Assembly (NCBI GenBank): GCA_963777565.1
Contig: CAVZQZ010000009.1
Coordinates: 620,001 to 684,000, forward strand
Source: CALMEC01 sp963777565
Lineage (GTDB): Bacteria; Actinomycetota; Thermoleophilia; Miltoncostaeales; Miltoncostaeaceae
Direction of reading: 5' to 3'
Length of the DNA stretch: 64,000 nucleotides
The notes below the pieces were generated by a model. The model worked only from the letters and a program-made list of their open reading frames with translations, searched no databases and was not told the origin of the DNA. Every line of letters starts with the position of its first letter. The stretch's first letter is position 1. The position numbers and the translations under genes are program-made. Below are positions 49,217-58,639 of this stretch, in pieces.

Positions 49217-49686
49217 CCCGCCCGTTCTCTGGAGCGCCACTCCATCAGCCGCTCGTCGATGCGCAGTGCGACCGTGAGCGCGTCGACCTTCGCGGTGCCC
49301 TCGACCTGGTCGGCCACGTTCCACGCCTCGCGCGACAGGTACGCAAGCCGCGCCGCCGCATCGGGACGCGCCTCGGCGTCCGCCGCCTGCCGCGTGATGT
49401 GATCGAGGATCTCCGCCACCTCACGGTCGCCCCAGCGCACGCGGCTGCCCGGCCACTCGCGGTTGTGGCGGATGAACGACCAGAGCAGGACGATGAGCGG
49501 CAGCTTCAGCATCCCGATCGCGAACATGACCCAGAGCGCGCGGGCGAACCCGTTGGACGTGAGGCTCGGCACGATCCAGATGAGCGCGCCCCCGAAGATC
49601 GCCATTGCGATCGTCGTGCCGAGGAGGCTGACGAGGCGCCAGTAGCGGAGCGTCCCGTCGGGCCGATGCAGGAAGCGCTGCAGCAC
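49213..49686 (-). CDS. Hypothetical membrane protein with two helices
   Basis: 157 residues from GTG at 49686. Two hydrophobic helices: WRLVSLLGTTIAMAIFGGALIWIV and ALWVMFAIGMLKLPLIVLLWSFI, then a cytoplasmic helical domain of about 80 residues (REVAEILDHITRQAADAEA to RLMEWRSRE). No known family. It starts a four-gene overlapping set with the TPR-like protein, the emfourin-like protein and the aminotransferase. Confidence 0.65.
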   Translation of the reverse strand: MLQRFLHRPDGTLRYWRLVSLLGTTIAMAIFGGALIWIVPSLTSNGFARALWVMFAIGMLKLPLIVLLWSFIRHNREWPGSRVRWGDREVAEILDHITRQAADAEARPDAAARLAYLSREAWNVADQVEGTAKVDALTVALRIDERLMEWRSRERAG

Positions 49687-50102
49687 GAGGCGATTGTCGA
49701 GCGCGGACGGGCAAAGGGCAAGCGGAACACAATCGAACCTGAAGTTTGTAAAGGATCTATTGTGAGACTTCCTTAATTTTGCCGGGTCGCCGATACTGCT
49801 GTTGTCACGCCCGATCGGTCATCCCCCCCTCGGTGACCACGGCGCGGCGTTCATCCCAAGGCGGTGGGCTTCCACCGCTTCAGGGTCGTCTTCGCACCGC
49901 GACCCTTGTCTCATCTGATGTCCCCTCCGAGCCGGGCCCAGTGCCCGGCTCGGCGGTTAAGCAGGTGTCCGATACGTGACATGACACCACGGCGGGTGCA
50001 GGGGGCGGGCGCTCGCAGGGCGTTTGCCACGGCCACGGACCTGAGCTACCCTCAGTAGACGTTTTTGGAGTTTTTCGCTGGACGGCACGGAGGCCCGGTG
50101 GC
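49687..50102. other. Intergenic region with four stem-loops upstream of the PilB-type gene
   Basis: This 416-base gap has no coding potential. It contains, in order: GGTCA (49817-49821) with TGACC (49834-49838); GCGGTGG (49861-49867) with CCACCGC (49872-49878) around a 4-base loop; AGGGTCG (49882-49888) with CGACCCT (49900-49906); and CCGAGCCGGGC (49927-49937) with GCCCGGCTCGG (49943-49953). The last could be a terminator in either direction. The set looks like a structured leader or small RNA, but I do not recognise a known class. 49687-49815 and 49954-50102 hold nothing I can name beyond likely promoters. Confidence 0.5.
49927..49953 (+). terminator. Terminator-like hairpin before the GspE/PilB gene
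   Basis: An 11-bp perfect stem with a 5-base loop, G/C throughout, followed by GCGGTTAAG without a U-tract. If transcribed in the forward direction it lies 150 bases before the GspE/PilB start and could attenuate its message or end a small upstream RNA. Confidence 0.4.
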
Positions 50103-51809
50103 ATGACGCCCGCAACGCAGCTCGCATCGACCCCCCAGAAGACGCGCCTGGGGAGCGTGCTCCTCGACATGGGCCTCATCTCGTCCGACGAGCTCAGCGA
50201 GCTGCTCGTGCGTCAGCGCGCGGTGGGCGGCCGCCTCGGTGAGCTGCTGGTCGCCGAGAAGCGCCTCAGCCCCGAACAGGTCGCCAAGGCCGTGGCGCGC
50301 AGGCTCGGCGTGGAGTACCTCGAGCTCGCCGCCCCACCCGACCCCGCCGTCGCGAGCCGCCTCGACGATGTGACGGCTCAGCGCTATCTCAGCATCCCGG
50401 TTCGGCGCGACCCGGACGGCGTACTCGTGGTCGCGATGGCCGACCCCCAGGACCTGCCGGCCCTCGACGACCTGCGCATGATCCTGGGTGAGCGGATCCG
50501 ACCCGCGCTCGCGATGCCCGAGGCGATCATGGCCCACGTGGGCGTCGGCAGCGCGGTCGAGGAGCTCGCCGCGAACCTCGGCGAGGTCCAGGAGCGCCCG
50601 AGCCACGCGCACCTCGGGACCGACATCGCGGTCGGCGAGAACGACGGGCCGGTCATCCGGTTCGTCAACTCGGTGATCGCGCGGGCGGTCTCGGAGCGCG
50701 CCTCCGACGTGCACATCGAGCCGCAGGACGGGGAGCTCGTCGTGCGGTTCCGAATCGACGGTGTCCTTCGCACCGCGACCAGCATCCCGGCGACTCGGGG
50801 GCCGGCGATCGTCAGCCGTTTCAAGGTCATGTCCGATCTCGACATCGCCGAGCGCCGCATCCCGCAGGACGGCCGGGTCGGCCTCCGCATCGGCGACCAG
50901 GAGCTCGACCTGCGTGTCGCGACGCTGCCGACGGTCGGCGGTGAGAGCGTCGTGGTCCGGATCCTCGACCGGTCGAACGTCGCGCTCGACCTCGCGGAGC
51001 TCGGGTTCTCGCCCGGCGTGCTCGCACGATTCGACGGCTGCTACCGGCAGCCCCACGGCCTCGTGCTGGTGACAGGGCCGACCGGCTCGGGAAAGACGAG
51101 CACCATGTACGCGACCCTCGCGCAGCTCAACGACAGCCAGCGCAAGATCATCACGGTGGAGGATCCCGTCGAGTACCGGCTTCCCGGCGTGAACCAGGTG
51201 CAGGTGCGCCCGAAGGCGGGGCTCACGTTCGCATCCGGCCTGCGGTCGATGCTGCGCTGCGACCCGGACGTGATCATGGTGGGCGAGGTCCGCGACCCGG
51301 AAACGGCGAGGATCGCTGTCGAGGCCGCCCTCACCGGCCACCTCGTGCTGGCCACGATCCACACGAACGACGCCGCGTCCGCGGTCGTCCGGCTGACCGA
51401 AATGGGCATCGAGCCCTTCCTGATCGCGAGCTCCCTCCGCGGCGTCCTCGCCCAGCGCCTCGCGCGCCGCCTCTGCCTCGAATGCCGCGAATCCACCCCG
51501 GTGCCGCGCGCGGCCCTCGCCGATCTCCTCGCTTCCGAGACCGGCGGCGAGCTCCCGGACCCCATCGCCATCCACCGCCCGCGTGGCTGCATCCGCTGCA
51601 CCGGCTCCGGCTACCGCGGCCGCTTCGGCCTGGCGGAGATGCTGGTCGTGAGCGAGCCGATCGAACGCCTCATCGTCACCCGCGCCCCCGCGGGCGAGAT
51701 CCGCTCCCAGGCGCGGAGCGAAGGCATGCGGACGATCGGCGACGAGGGCCTGGCCGGCGTGCTCGCGGGACATACGAGCCTCGAGGAGCTGGCTCGGGTC
51801 GTTCGCTAG
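50103..51809 (+). CDS. GspE/PilB-type secretion or pilus-extension ATPase
   Basis: 568 residues from ATG at 50103. An N-terminal GspE/MshE-like domain (RLGSVLLDMGLISSDELSELL) may bind cyclic di-GMP in some relatives. The ATPase domain has ASDVHIEPQ, Walker A LVTGPTGSGKTST, the Asp box ITVEDPVEYR, Walker B DPDVIMVGEVRDPETA and the His box GHLVLATIHTNDAA. Two CxxC pairs (CLECRE and CIRCTGSGYRGR) form the zinc finger near the end. It powers assembly of a type IV pilus or type II secretion pseudopilus. Other genes of such a system are not adjacent; the PilZ gene at 55091 may belong to its control. Confidence 0.93.
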   Translation: MTPATQLASTPQKTRLGSVLLDMGLISSDELSELLVRQRAVGGRLGELLVAEKRLSPEQVAKAVARRLGVEYLELAAPPDPAVASRLDDVTAQRYLSIPVRRDPDGVLVVAMADPQDLPALDDLRMILGERIRPALAMPEAIMAHVGVGSAVEELAANLGEVQERPSHAHLGTDIAVGENDGPVIRFVNSVIARAVSERASDVHIEPQDGELVVRFRIDGVLRTATSIPATRGPAIVSRFKVMSDLDIAERRIPQDGRVGLRIGDQELDLRVATLPTVGGESVVVRILDRSNVALDLAELGFSPGVLARFDGCYRQPHGLVLVTGPTGSGKTSTMYATLAQLNDSQRKIITVEDPVEYRLPGVNQVQVRPKAGLTFASGLRSMLRCDPDVIMVGEVRDPETARIAVEAALTGHLVLATIHTNDAASAVVRLTEMGIEPFLIASSLRGVLAQRLARRLCLECRESTPVPRAALADLLASETGGELPDPIAIHRPRGCIRCTGSGYRGRFGLAEMLVVSEPIERLIVTRAPAGEIRSQARSEGMRTIGDEGLAGVLAGHTSLEELARVVR

Positions 51810-52066
51810 CCGGTCCGGGCGGGCATCTGCCCGAACGGCGAACGAGCGCAATCCCGCCTCCACCGTATGGGCGGGTCGGACGGCGGGTCCCTGCCGACAT
51901 GAGCAGGGGGCAGTCCCACGATGGACCCGCCTCGAAGATGTGGCATCTCCCCGAGGCATCCGTGCCAGTCGTGCAGATACCGCGGACGCAACTCGCGTGC
52001 CCGACACTGCATATGTCGTCAGTTTTTCGATTCTTCGATACTCGGCGGAGTCGGTACCCTCGCCGC
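51810..52066. other. Intergenic region
   Basis: 257 bases with a short hairpin (CGGGC-atct-GCCCG at 51820-51833) just after the GspE/PilB gene stop, a possible terminator. The rest has no coding pattern that I accept. It includes the likely promoter of the next gene in its AT-richer last 60 bases (an A/T run near 52020-52045). Confidence 0.4.
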
Positions 52067-52511
52067 ATGGCGGATGAGACGACGATCGCGATCGAGGTCG
52101 GTGCCCAGGCGTCGGCGGTGTTCGCGCTGATCAGCGAGCCCACACTGCGCGGGCGGTGGGTCGACGAGCTGGTCGAGACCGTCGAGGGCTCCCCACCTCC
52201 AATCGGCCCGGGGTCGATGTTCACTCTCCGGATCCAGGAGGGAGGTCGAATCGTCGACTACGCGGGCCGAGGTCCTCGCGTTCGAGCGCGATCGCCGGTA
52301 TGCGTTTCGCATGACCCGCGGCGTGATGGTCATGACGGTCGACCACCTCCTCGCGCCGTCTGCGGCCGGCACGCGCGTCGAGGCGCGGGTGACGACCACG
52401 TCGACGAGCCGGCTCATACGGCTCGCAGGATCGCTCGCCGGCGGCATGACTCGTGGGATCATGGAGCGGCAGCTGCATCGCCTCAAGGCGGTCGCCGAGA
52501 CACCCGTGTGA
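52067..52511 (+). pseudogene. SRPBCC-family gene with one frameshift
   Basis: ATG at 52067 opens MADETTIAIEVGAQASAVFALI, a typical SRPBCC start, and continues to GGRIVDYAG. At 52264-52266 there is one extra G (gcgggccgag instead of gcggccgag). With that removed the chain continues AEVLAFERDRRYAFRM, then VMTVDHLLAPSAAGTRVEA and ends with the long C-terminal helix MERQLHRLKAVAE at 52511. About 147 residues when repaired. It is unclear whether the indel is real. Confidence 0.7.
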
Positions 52512-52600
52512 CGAGGTGGTACGCCGACGCGCTTCCCCGGGCGCGCTCGACACCTCACGGCGCTCGGCAGCGGTGAGATCAGCGAGTAGCTCCGCCGCGG

Positions 52601-53032
52601 TCAGTCGGCGATGCCGGCGAGCGCGACCATACGCGTCGGCCTGACCCGCACGAGCAACTCGCCGACGACGGCGTTGCGCCGTCCGTAGTCCTCGGCCAGG
52701 TCGTCGCCCATGTACCTCCGGGCAATCGCAGTCGCCCACGGCAGCATCGCGTCGAGGTCCTCGGAGACCTCCGCGACGCCGTCGACCCGCACGTAGCCGT
52801 GCGGAGGGTCCTCGTCGTCGACGCAGATCGACACGCGCGGGTCGCGCCGGATGGCCTGTCCCTTCACGGTTCGCGCGCCGGTGTTGAACACCAGCGAGCC
52901 GTCGACGTCGACGACGAACCAGATCGGCACGACGAACGGGGCGCCGTCGCGCCTGACCACGGCGAGCTTCCCGGTTCGCGTACCGGAGGCGAGAAACGCA
53001 CGGGCCTCCTCGACGCTCATCTCACGCGACAC
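52601..53032 (-). CDS. Pyridoxamine 5'-phosphate oxidase-like (PPOX, split barrel) protein
   Basis: 143 residues from GTG at 53032, with GAGGGGTGG upstream; ATG at 53020 is the alternative. The FMN/F420-binding split barrel is visible: KLAVVRRDGAPFVVPIWFVVD, SLVFNTGARTVKGQAIRRDPRVSICVDDE, and a GYVRVDGVAEVSED strand. Relatives in actinobacteria often use F420 to reduce unsaturated substrates. The exact cofactor is not clear. It is divergent from the ABC exporter gene. Confidence 0.8.
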   Translation of the reverse strand: MSREMSVEEARAFLASGTRTGKLAVVRRDGAPFVVPIWFVVDVDGSLVFNTGARTVKGQAIRRDPRVSICVDDEDPPHGYVRVDGVAEVSEDLDAMLPWATAIARRYMGDDLAEDYGRRNAVVGELLVRVRPTRMVALAGIAD

Positions 53033-53229
53033 GTCCCACCCCTCGCAGAAGGGCTCGAGGGACTCGGCGATCGCCAGCAGGTCCCGCCTCGGGGAACAGG
53101 CCGGCGACCGTGACGAGGAATGGACCAGACCGATGCGTTGATCGACTCTACGACATCGCCCCGCCTCCGACCAGCCCGGCGCGTGGCGGACGGGCATCCG
53201 GGGCCGATTGGGCATTAGCCTCTCGTCCC

Positions 53230-55046
53230 ATGTCCACCGCCGCCTCCGCGACGCCGCCGCTTCGCCGACTGCTGCAGTACGCGGCCCCCCACCGTGCGCG
53301 CATGGTGTGGGCGACGGTGCTGACCGTCCTGAACAAGATCTTCGACGTCGCGCCGGAGATCCTGATCGGGTTCGCCGTCGACGTCGTCGTGCAGGACCAG
53401 AACTCGTACGTCGCCCGCGTGACCGGCATCGAGGATCGGTGGGAGCAGCTCGTGTTCCTCGGCGTGCTGAACGTCGTGATCTGGCTGCTCGAGTCGGCCA
53501 CCGAGTACGGGTACTCGCTCATGTGGCGCAACCTGGCGCAGACCGTGGAGCACGAGGCGCGCATGGACGCCTACGCGCACGTGCAACGACTCGAGCTCGC
53601 CCAGTTCGAGGACACCAGCACCGGCGGTCTGATGTCGATCCTCAACGACGACGTCAACCAGCTCGAGCGGTTTCTCGACACCGGCGCGAAGGACATCATC
53701 CAGACGGTCGTCAACGTGGTGCTCGTCGGCATCGTGTTCCTGATCATCTCGCCCGTCCTGATGGTCCTCGCGTTCGCGCCGATCCCGGTGATCCTGTGGG
53801 GGTCGTTCCGGTACCAGCGGCGCCTCGAGCCGCGTTACCGGGAGGTGCGCAGCCGGGTCGGCGACCTCTCGGCGTCGCTCGCGAACAACCTCGGCGGCAT
53901 CGCGACGATCAAGGCGTTCACCGCCGAAGATCGCGAGATCGCCCGTATCGGCGGGGAGTCCAACGCCTATCGGCTGGCAAACCGCGATGCGATCCGCTTC
54001 TCGTCCGCCTTCGTCCCTCTCATCCGCATCGCCATCCTCATCGGGTTCACCTGCACGCTGCTGGTCGGCGGGCGCGCCGCGCTCAACGGGTCGCTCGAGG
54101 TCGGGATGTACTCGATTCTGGTGTTCATGACGCAGCGCCTGCTGTGGCCGCTCACCCGTCTCGGCGAGACCTTCGACCTCTACCAGCGGGCGATGGCATC
54201 CACCCGCCGGATCCTCGACCTGCTGGCCATCGACCCGACGATCGTCCCGGGCACCCGTTCGCTTCCGCGACCCGTGCGCGGCGAGATCCGCTTCGAGCGC
54301 GTGGATTTCGGCTACGGCGACGGCCCGGGCGTGCTGCACGGCATCGACTTGCAGATCCCCGCCGGCGAGACCCACGCGGTAGTCGGGCTCACCGGATCCG
54401 GCAAGTCCACGATCGTGAAGCTTCTGCTGCGCTTCTACGAGCCGACCGTGGGACGCGTGACCGTGGACGGTGTCGACGTCCGGGATCTGGCGTTCACCGA
54501 GTTGCGCGGGGCGATGGGGTTCGTGAGCCAGGACGTGTTCCTGTTCGACGGGACCGTGCGCGAGAACATCGCCTACGGCCGACCCCGACGCGACCGACGC
54601 CGAGGTCGAGGAGGCCGCCCGGCTGGCCGAGGCGCACCGAGTTCATCTCCGAGCTCCCCGACGGCTACGACACCCTCGTCGGCGAGCGGGGACAGAAGCT
54701 CTCCGGCGGTCAGCGCCAGCGGCTCTCGATCGCACGGGCGATCCTCCGCGACCCGGCGATTCTCGTGCTCGACGAGGCGACCTCGTCGGTCGACAACGAG
54801 ACGGAGGCGGCGATCCAGCGTTCGATGCAGATCGTCTCCCGAGGCCGCACGACCCTGGTGATCGCCCACCGCCTGTCCACGATCCGAGGCGCCCATCGGA
54901 TCCACGTCCTCGAGGCCGGCCGGATCACCGAGGCGGGCACCCACGAGGAGCTCATCGACAGCGGCGGCCTCTACGCCGCGCTGTGGCGGGTGCAGACTGG
55001 CGAGGCCCTCGCCGAGACGTTCACGGCCGGCGACCAGCTGGACTGA
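53230..55046 (+). pseudogene. ABC exporter (fused membrane and ATPase domains) with two frameshifts
   Basis: From ATG 53230 the chain has six membrane helices in residues 25-330, then an ATPase domain with Walker A GLTGSGKSTIVKLLLRF and FVSQDVFLFDGTVRENIAYGRP. Two extra C residues near 54581 (gaccccgac) and 54648 (caccgag) shift the frame. The short middle reads DATDAEVEEAARLAEAH in a second frame, and the end is in a third: LPDGYDTLVGERGQKLSGGQRQRLSIARA (signature), LVLDEATSSVD (Walker B) and IAHRLSTIR. Repaired length is about 604 residues, a normal MsbA/LmrA-like exporter. Both indels are single C insertions 66 bases apart, which may be sequence errors. Confidence 0.85.
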
Positions 55047-55090
55047 GCCCAGGCAGGAATCCCCGCCGCGGACGGCGAAATGCCGACCCC

Positions 55091-55429
55091 ATGAGCAACC
55101 TGGAGCCACACGAAGAGCGACGGGCCACACCACGCATCGACGTGCGGCTCCCCGCGCGACTCCACGTGGGGGACGACGTGATCGACACCCAGACGATCGA
55201 CATCAGTCATGACGCGGTCCTGATCGGCGGCGACGACTTCCCGTCGGCGAGCGAGGTGCACATCGAGATCGAGCTGGCCGAGCTCGGCTGGCAGCGCCTT
55301 GCCGCGGACGTGGTCCGGCGTCAGACGATCACCAACGGCGAGGTGCGGATGGCGGCCACCTTCGCCGAGGCCGCGACGAGCGGCGGCCGCAGCGCGATCG
55401 CCGCGTTCCTCACCCGTCACCTGACGTAG
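55091..55429 (+). CDS. PilZ-domain protein
   Basis: 112 residues from ATG at 55091. The cyclic di-GMP site is partly present: RRATPRIDVRL at the start (RxxxR) and DISHDAVLIGG where D/NxSxxG is expected. The rest is a single beta-barrel (VHIEIELAELGWQRL, VRRQTI). PilZ proteins alter pili, motility or exopolysaccharide when c-di-GMP rises. The variant second motif (DISHDAVLIG) may weaken binding. It follows the exporter gene by 44 bases. Confidence 0.75.
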   Translation: MSNLEPHEERRATPRIDVRLPARLHVGDDVIDTQTIDISHDAVLIGGDDFPSASEVHIEIELAELGWQRLAADVVRRQTITNGEVRMAATFAEAATSGGRSAIAAFLTRHLT

Positions 55430-55483
55430 CGCCGTTACGGCGCCGGGGCCGCGCCGGCCGCCCGTGTGTGAGCATCGTCGGCG

Positions 55484-56866
55484 ATGAGCGCCTCTGGCAA
55501 GTCCGCACGGGTGGTCGTCGTCGGCGGAGGGATCACGGGCCTCACCGCCGCCCACCGCCTGATGGCCGAGGACGTCGACGTGATCGTCCTGGAGCGCGAC
55601 GGGCGGCTCGGCGGCAAGATCCTCACAGAGCGCAACGACGGATTCCTGCTGGAGGCCGGCCCCGACGGGTTCCTCGCGGCGAAGGCTCCCGGCCGGGAGC
55701 TCTGCGAGGAGCTCGGCGTACCGCTCGTCGGGTCGCGCGTGGCCGGCGCGCGCGCGTCGGTGGTCTGGGACGGTCGCCTGCATCCGCTCCCGGACGGGCT
55801 GAAGGGCGTGCTCCCGACCCGGATCGCACCGATCCTCGAAAGCGACCTGTTCTCGCGGGCGGGCAAGGCGCGGATGCTGCTCGGGCGGCTGCTCCCCGCT
55901 CGACGGCCGAGCGCGGATGAGCCACTCGGCGTCTACGTCCGCCGGCGGCTCGGCCGCGAGGTCTGGGAGCGGCTCGTGGAGCCCCTCGCGACCGGCGTGT
56001 ACGCGGGCGACGGCGACGCACTCTCCCTGCGCGCGGCGTTTCCCGGGCTCGTGGCGACGGCCGGCGCGCGCCGCCGGCGTGGCGCTCCGAGCCCGGCGCC
56101 GGGAGGTCCGGCCTTCCTGACGCCCGAGGCGGGACTCGACGGGCTGATAGCCGCCCTGCGGCAGCGGATCGGCGAGGAACGCATCCTGACCGGCACCGGC
56201 GCGTCGGGCATCACGCGTGGTGGTGAGGGGTACCGGGTGGACCTCGACGACGGCGACGCGATCCCCGCGGACGCCGTGATCGTCGCCACCCCGGCGCACG
56301 CCGCGGCCCGCCTCGTCGACCGGCTCGATCCCTCGCTCGCCGCCGAGCTCGGCGGGGTCCCGCACGTTTCGACGGCCCTCGTGACCGTCGCGATCCCGAC
56401 GGCATCGGTCGGACGACGGGACGCCGGCCACGGATTCGTCGTCCCCCGCGCCTCCGGCAGCCCGGTCGTCGCGTGCAGCGTCACGTCGGGCAAATGGCCG
56501 GGCAGGGCGCCCTCGGAGTGGACGCTCGTGCGGACGTTCATCGGGCGTGCGGGGCAGCCCGACCCGCTCGCCTGGGACGACGACACCCTCGTGGGTCTCG
56601 CCCTCGAGGCGATGCGCACCGGGCTCGCGGTCGACGTCGAGCCGTCGTTGACCCGGGTCGCCCGGTGGCCCGCCGCGATGCCCCAGTACACGGTCGGCCA
56701 CCTCGATCGCGTCGATCGCGTCGCGGCGAGCATCGCCGTACATCCCGGACTTGCCGTCGCGGGGAACTTCCTGCGGGGCATCGGCATCCCCGACTGCATC
56801 GGGTCGGCCGGCGAGGCGGCGGCCGTCGTGCGACGCCACCTGGCCTCCGTCCGCACCGTCCGTTAG
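55484..56866 (+). CDS. hemY: Protoporphyrinogen/coproporphyrinogen oxidase (HemY/CgoX)
   Basis: 460 residues from ATG at 55484. The FAD dinucleotide fold is at the N-terminus (VVVVGGGITGLTAAHRL and ERDGRLGGKILTE). EAGPDGFLAAKAPG, the central LVEPLATGVYAGD and the C-terminal FAD motif VAGNFLRGIGIPDCIGSAGEAA are all typical. In actinobacteria this enzyme oxidises coproporphyrinogen III in the coproporphyrin-dependent heme route. Other heme genes are not adjacent. Confidence 0.92.
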   Translation: MSASGKSARVVVVGGGITGLTAAHRLMAEDVDVIVLERDGRLGGKILTERNDGFLLEAGPDGFLAAKAPGRELCEELGVPLVGSRVAGARASVVWDGRLHPLPDGLKGVLPTRIAPILESDLFSRAGKARMLLGRLLPARRPSADEPLGVYVRRRLGREVWERLVEPLATGVYAGDGDALSLRAAFPGLVATAGARRRRGAPSPAPGGPAFLTPEAGLDGLIAALRQRIGEERILTGTGASGITRGGEGYRVDLDDGDAIPADAVIVATPAHAAARLVDRLDPSLAAELGGVPHVSTALVTVAIPTASVGRRDAGHGFVVPRASGSPVVACSVTSGKWPGRAPSEWTLVRTFIGRAGQPDPLAWDDDTLVGLALEAMRTGLAVDVEPSLTRVARWPAAMPQYTVGHLDRVDRVAASIAVHPGLAVAGNFLRGIGIPDCIGSAGEAAAVVRRHLASVRTVR

Positions 56867-57122
56867 GCGCGGCCGGAGCCCGCTCCTTCCCGCGCGACCC
56901 GGTCACACTTCACGCCGTCGCACCTCCGGGACTAGTATTCCCCTGCATTCGGCAAGGTCAAGCTCCCGCGACGACCTGACCACGAGTTCCCGGCAGGACG
57001 GACCGCGGGACTCGTGATCGCTTTGCCGCGGCCCCCACGGAACGGGCGTCTTCGTGAACGACGGATTGCGAACCTCGCAAAGGCGACAAGGGAAACGGCC
57101 ACAGACGCCGTACGGTGATCTT
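56867..57122. other. Intergenic region
   Basis: 256 bases without a convincing ORF. It contains the likely promoter and the ribosome site (GGTGATC) of the next gene. No inverted repeat of note and no riboswitch consensus is recognised. Confidence 0.35.
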
Positions 57123-58292
57123 GTGAAGCTGCGTCGTCTCGCGCGCCGCCGTGCACGGCGACTTGCCCTCATCGCCGTCGGTCTCGCGACCGTCGCCCCG
57201 ACGAGCGCCCTCGCCCACAACTTCCCGGACGACGAGGGCGACCGCGTTGCAGACCTCACGATGACCGTGAGCCGCTCGGCCGTGTACGTGCAGGCCGGCG
57301 ACACCGCGTCGTTCACGGCGCGCATCGCGAACGAGGGGCCCCGCGACGCCAGGTGGGTGCGGGCCGCGGTCGCGCTGACCGGTCAGGTCGCGATCAGCGA
57401 TGTGGACGCCCCCGGATGGTCTTGCGACCTCACCGGGTCGATGGTCAACTGCGTGCGCCGGTACCTGCGGCGCCAAACGTCAGCGACGATCGTCGTGAGC
57501 GCGGTCGCGCCTCCGGGCTTTGCGCACGTCGCGGCCGGAGCCGTGGTGGCCTCGCCCCGCATGCGCGACTTGAACCCGCGGAACAACTCCGACACCGCCG
57601 ACATCTCGATCAACAACCCGCCGGTCGTCGTGGACGACCAGGGACAGACGCTGTTCGAGAAGTCCGTCGAGATCCCGGTGCTCACGAACGACTTCGACCC
57701 GGACGGCGACCCGATGGACTACGCGACGATCGTCCAGCCCGCCAACGGCAGCGTGACCTGCGACGCCTTCGGCTGCGTCTACACGCCCGGGAAGGGTTTC
57801 AGAGGGCAGGACAGTTTCAGCTACACCCTCGCCGACGACCGCGGCGCGTCCGCGACCGGCACGGTCACGGTGACCGTGGCGCCGCCGCCCGCGGATCCTC
57901 CCCCGCCCCCGCCACCGCCACCGCCGACCGATCCCCACCAGGACGACTCCGACCCGGGCGCCGTCGTGACGGGGCCGACGAACGTCAAGCCCGGGCAGAC
58001 CGGCGGCTACACGACGATCGTGTCGAACGGCTGCAAGGTCGCCGCCGAGAACGTCGTCGTACGCTTCACCCTCCCCGCGGGTGCGACGGTGATGTCCGCG
58101 CCCGCGCGCAGCGTCCGCAAGGGGCGGATCCTGACCGTCACCGTGGGAACCGTGCTCGCCGGCAAGCCACGAGGCGTGGGCGTGCGGCTGAAGTTCGGCA
58201 AGAACGGCGGATCGCTCCGCACGCTGGTCGCCGCGGTGCACTCCTCCAACGGGCTGCTCACCGGCGATGGCCTGGTGATCAACGTCCGCTGA
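57123..58292 (+). CDS. Secreted surface protein with DUF11-like and Big/cadherin-like domains
   Basis: 389 residues from GTG at 57123. The basic start (KLRRLARRRARRLALIAVGLA) is a signal peptide ending TSALAHN. Residues about 45-155 are a DUF11-like beta domain (SVYVQAGDTASFTARIANEG-type strands, SWSCDLTGSMVNC with a disulfide pair). Residues about 165-250 are a tandem-Ig/cadherin-like repeat (NDFDPDGDPMDYATIVQPA, YTPGKGFRGQDSFSYTLADD). A ten-proline linker follows, then a second DUF11-like domain. No sortase or lipid anchor is visible, so it is probably released or held by wall contact. Confidence 0.75.
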   Translation: MKLRRLARRRARRLALIAVGLATVAPTSALAHNFPDDEGDRVADLTMTVSRSAVYVQAGDTASFTARIANEGPRDARWVRAAVALTGQVAISDVDAPGWSCDLTGSMVNCVRRYLRRQTSATIVVSAVAPPGFAHVAAGAVVASPRMRDLNPRNNSDTADISINNPPVVVDDQGQTLFEKSVEIPVLTNDFDPDGDPMDYATIVQPANGSVTCDAFGCVYTPGKGFRGQDSFSYTLADDRGASATGTVTVTVAPPPADPPPPPPPPPPTDPHQDDSDPGAVVTGPTNVKPGQTGGYTTIVSNGCKVAAENVVVRFTLPAGATVMSAPARSVRKGRILTVTVGTVLAGKPRGVGVRLKFGKNGGSLRTLVAAVHSSNGLLTGDGLVINVR

Positions 58293-58330
58293 CGGGCGAG
58301 CTCACCGCAGCGACAATCGCGCGCGCTTCG

Positions 58331-58537
58331 CTACCCCTCGAGGACGAAAGTGATCTTGAGGTTCACCTGGTACTCGCTGATCTCGCCGTCGTCGCCGATT
58401 CGCACGTGCTGCTCCTTCACCCACGCGCTCTTGACGCCACGAAGCGTCTTCGTGGCGCGGGTGAGGCCCTGCCTTACGGCGTCGTCGAAGCTCTTCGTCG
58501 ACGTGGCACTGATCTCCTCAACCTTTGCAACCGCCAT
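58331..58537 (-). CDS. Dodecin (flavin storage protein)
   Basis: 68 residues from ATG at 58537 with a GAGGAGA site. MAVAKVEEISATSTKSFDDAV, TRATKTLRGVKSAWVKEQHV and the last strand QVNLKITFVLE are the dodecin pattern, and the flavin-stacking Trp is in SAWVKEQ. Dodecins form 12-mers that bind riboflavin or FMN and buffer free flavin. It is convergent with the surface protein gene. Confidence 0.93.
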   Translation of the reverse strand: MAVAKVEEISATSTKSFDDAVRQGLTRATKTLRGVKSAWVKEQHVRIGDDGEISEYQVNLKITFVLEG

Positions 58538-58639
58538 CGGATCTCCTCTCTCATTCGGCCGGCCCCGCGGCCGGTCGGGCGAGCCTATCGACCTGCCGCA
58601 TGGTGGATGCGGCCGAACGGGCGTCCATGATGCGCTGAC

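Noticed and set aside
49816..49953. A cyclic di-GMP riboswitch upstream of the PilB-type gene
   Set aside because: The stems are real, but I could not find the GEMM-I/II conserved loop sequences, so I do not name a class.
50052..52007. A 651-codon reverse ORF opposite the PilB-type gene
   Set aside because: Antisense to a gene with complete ATPase motifs; the Arg/Asp/His-rich composition is that of a shadow frame.
54971..56839. A 622-codon reverse ORF opposite hemY
   Set aside because: Shadow of hemY, which has both FAD motifs.
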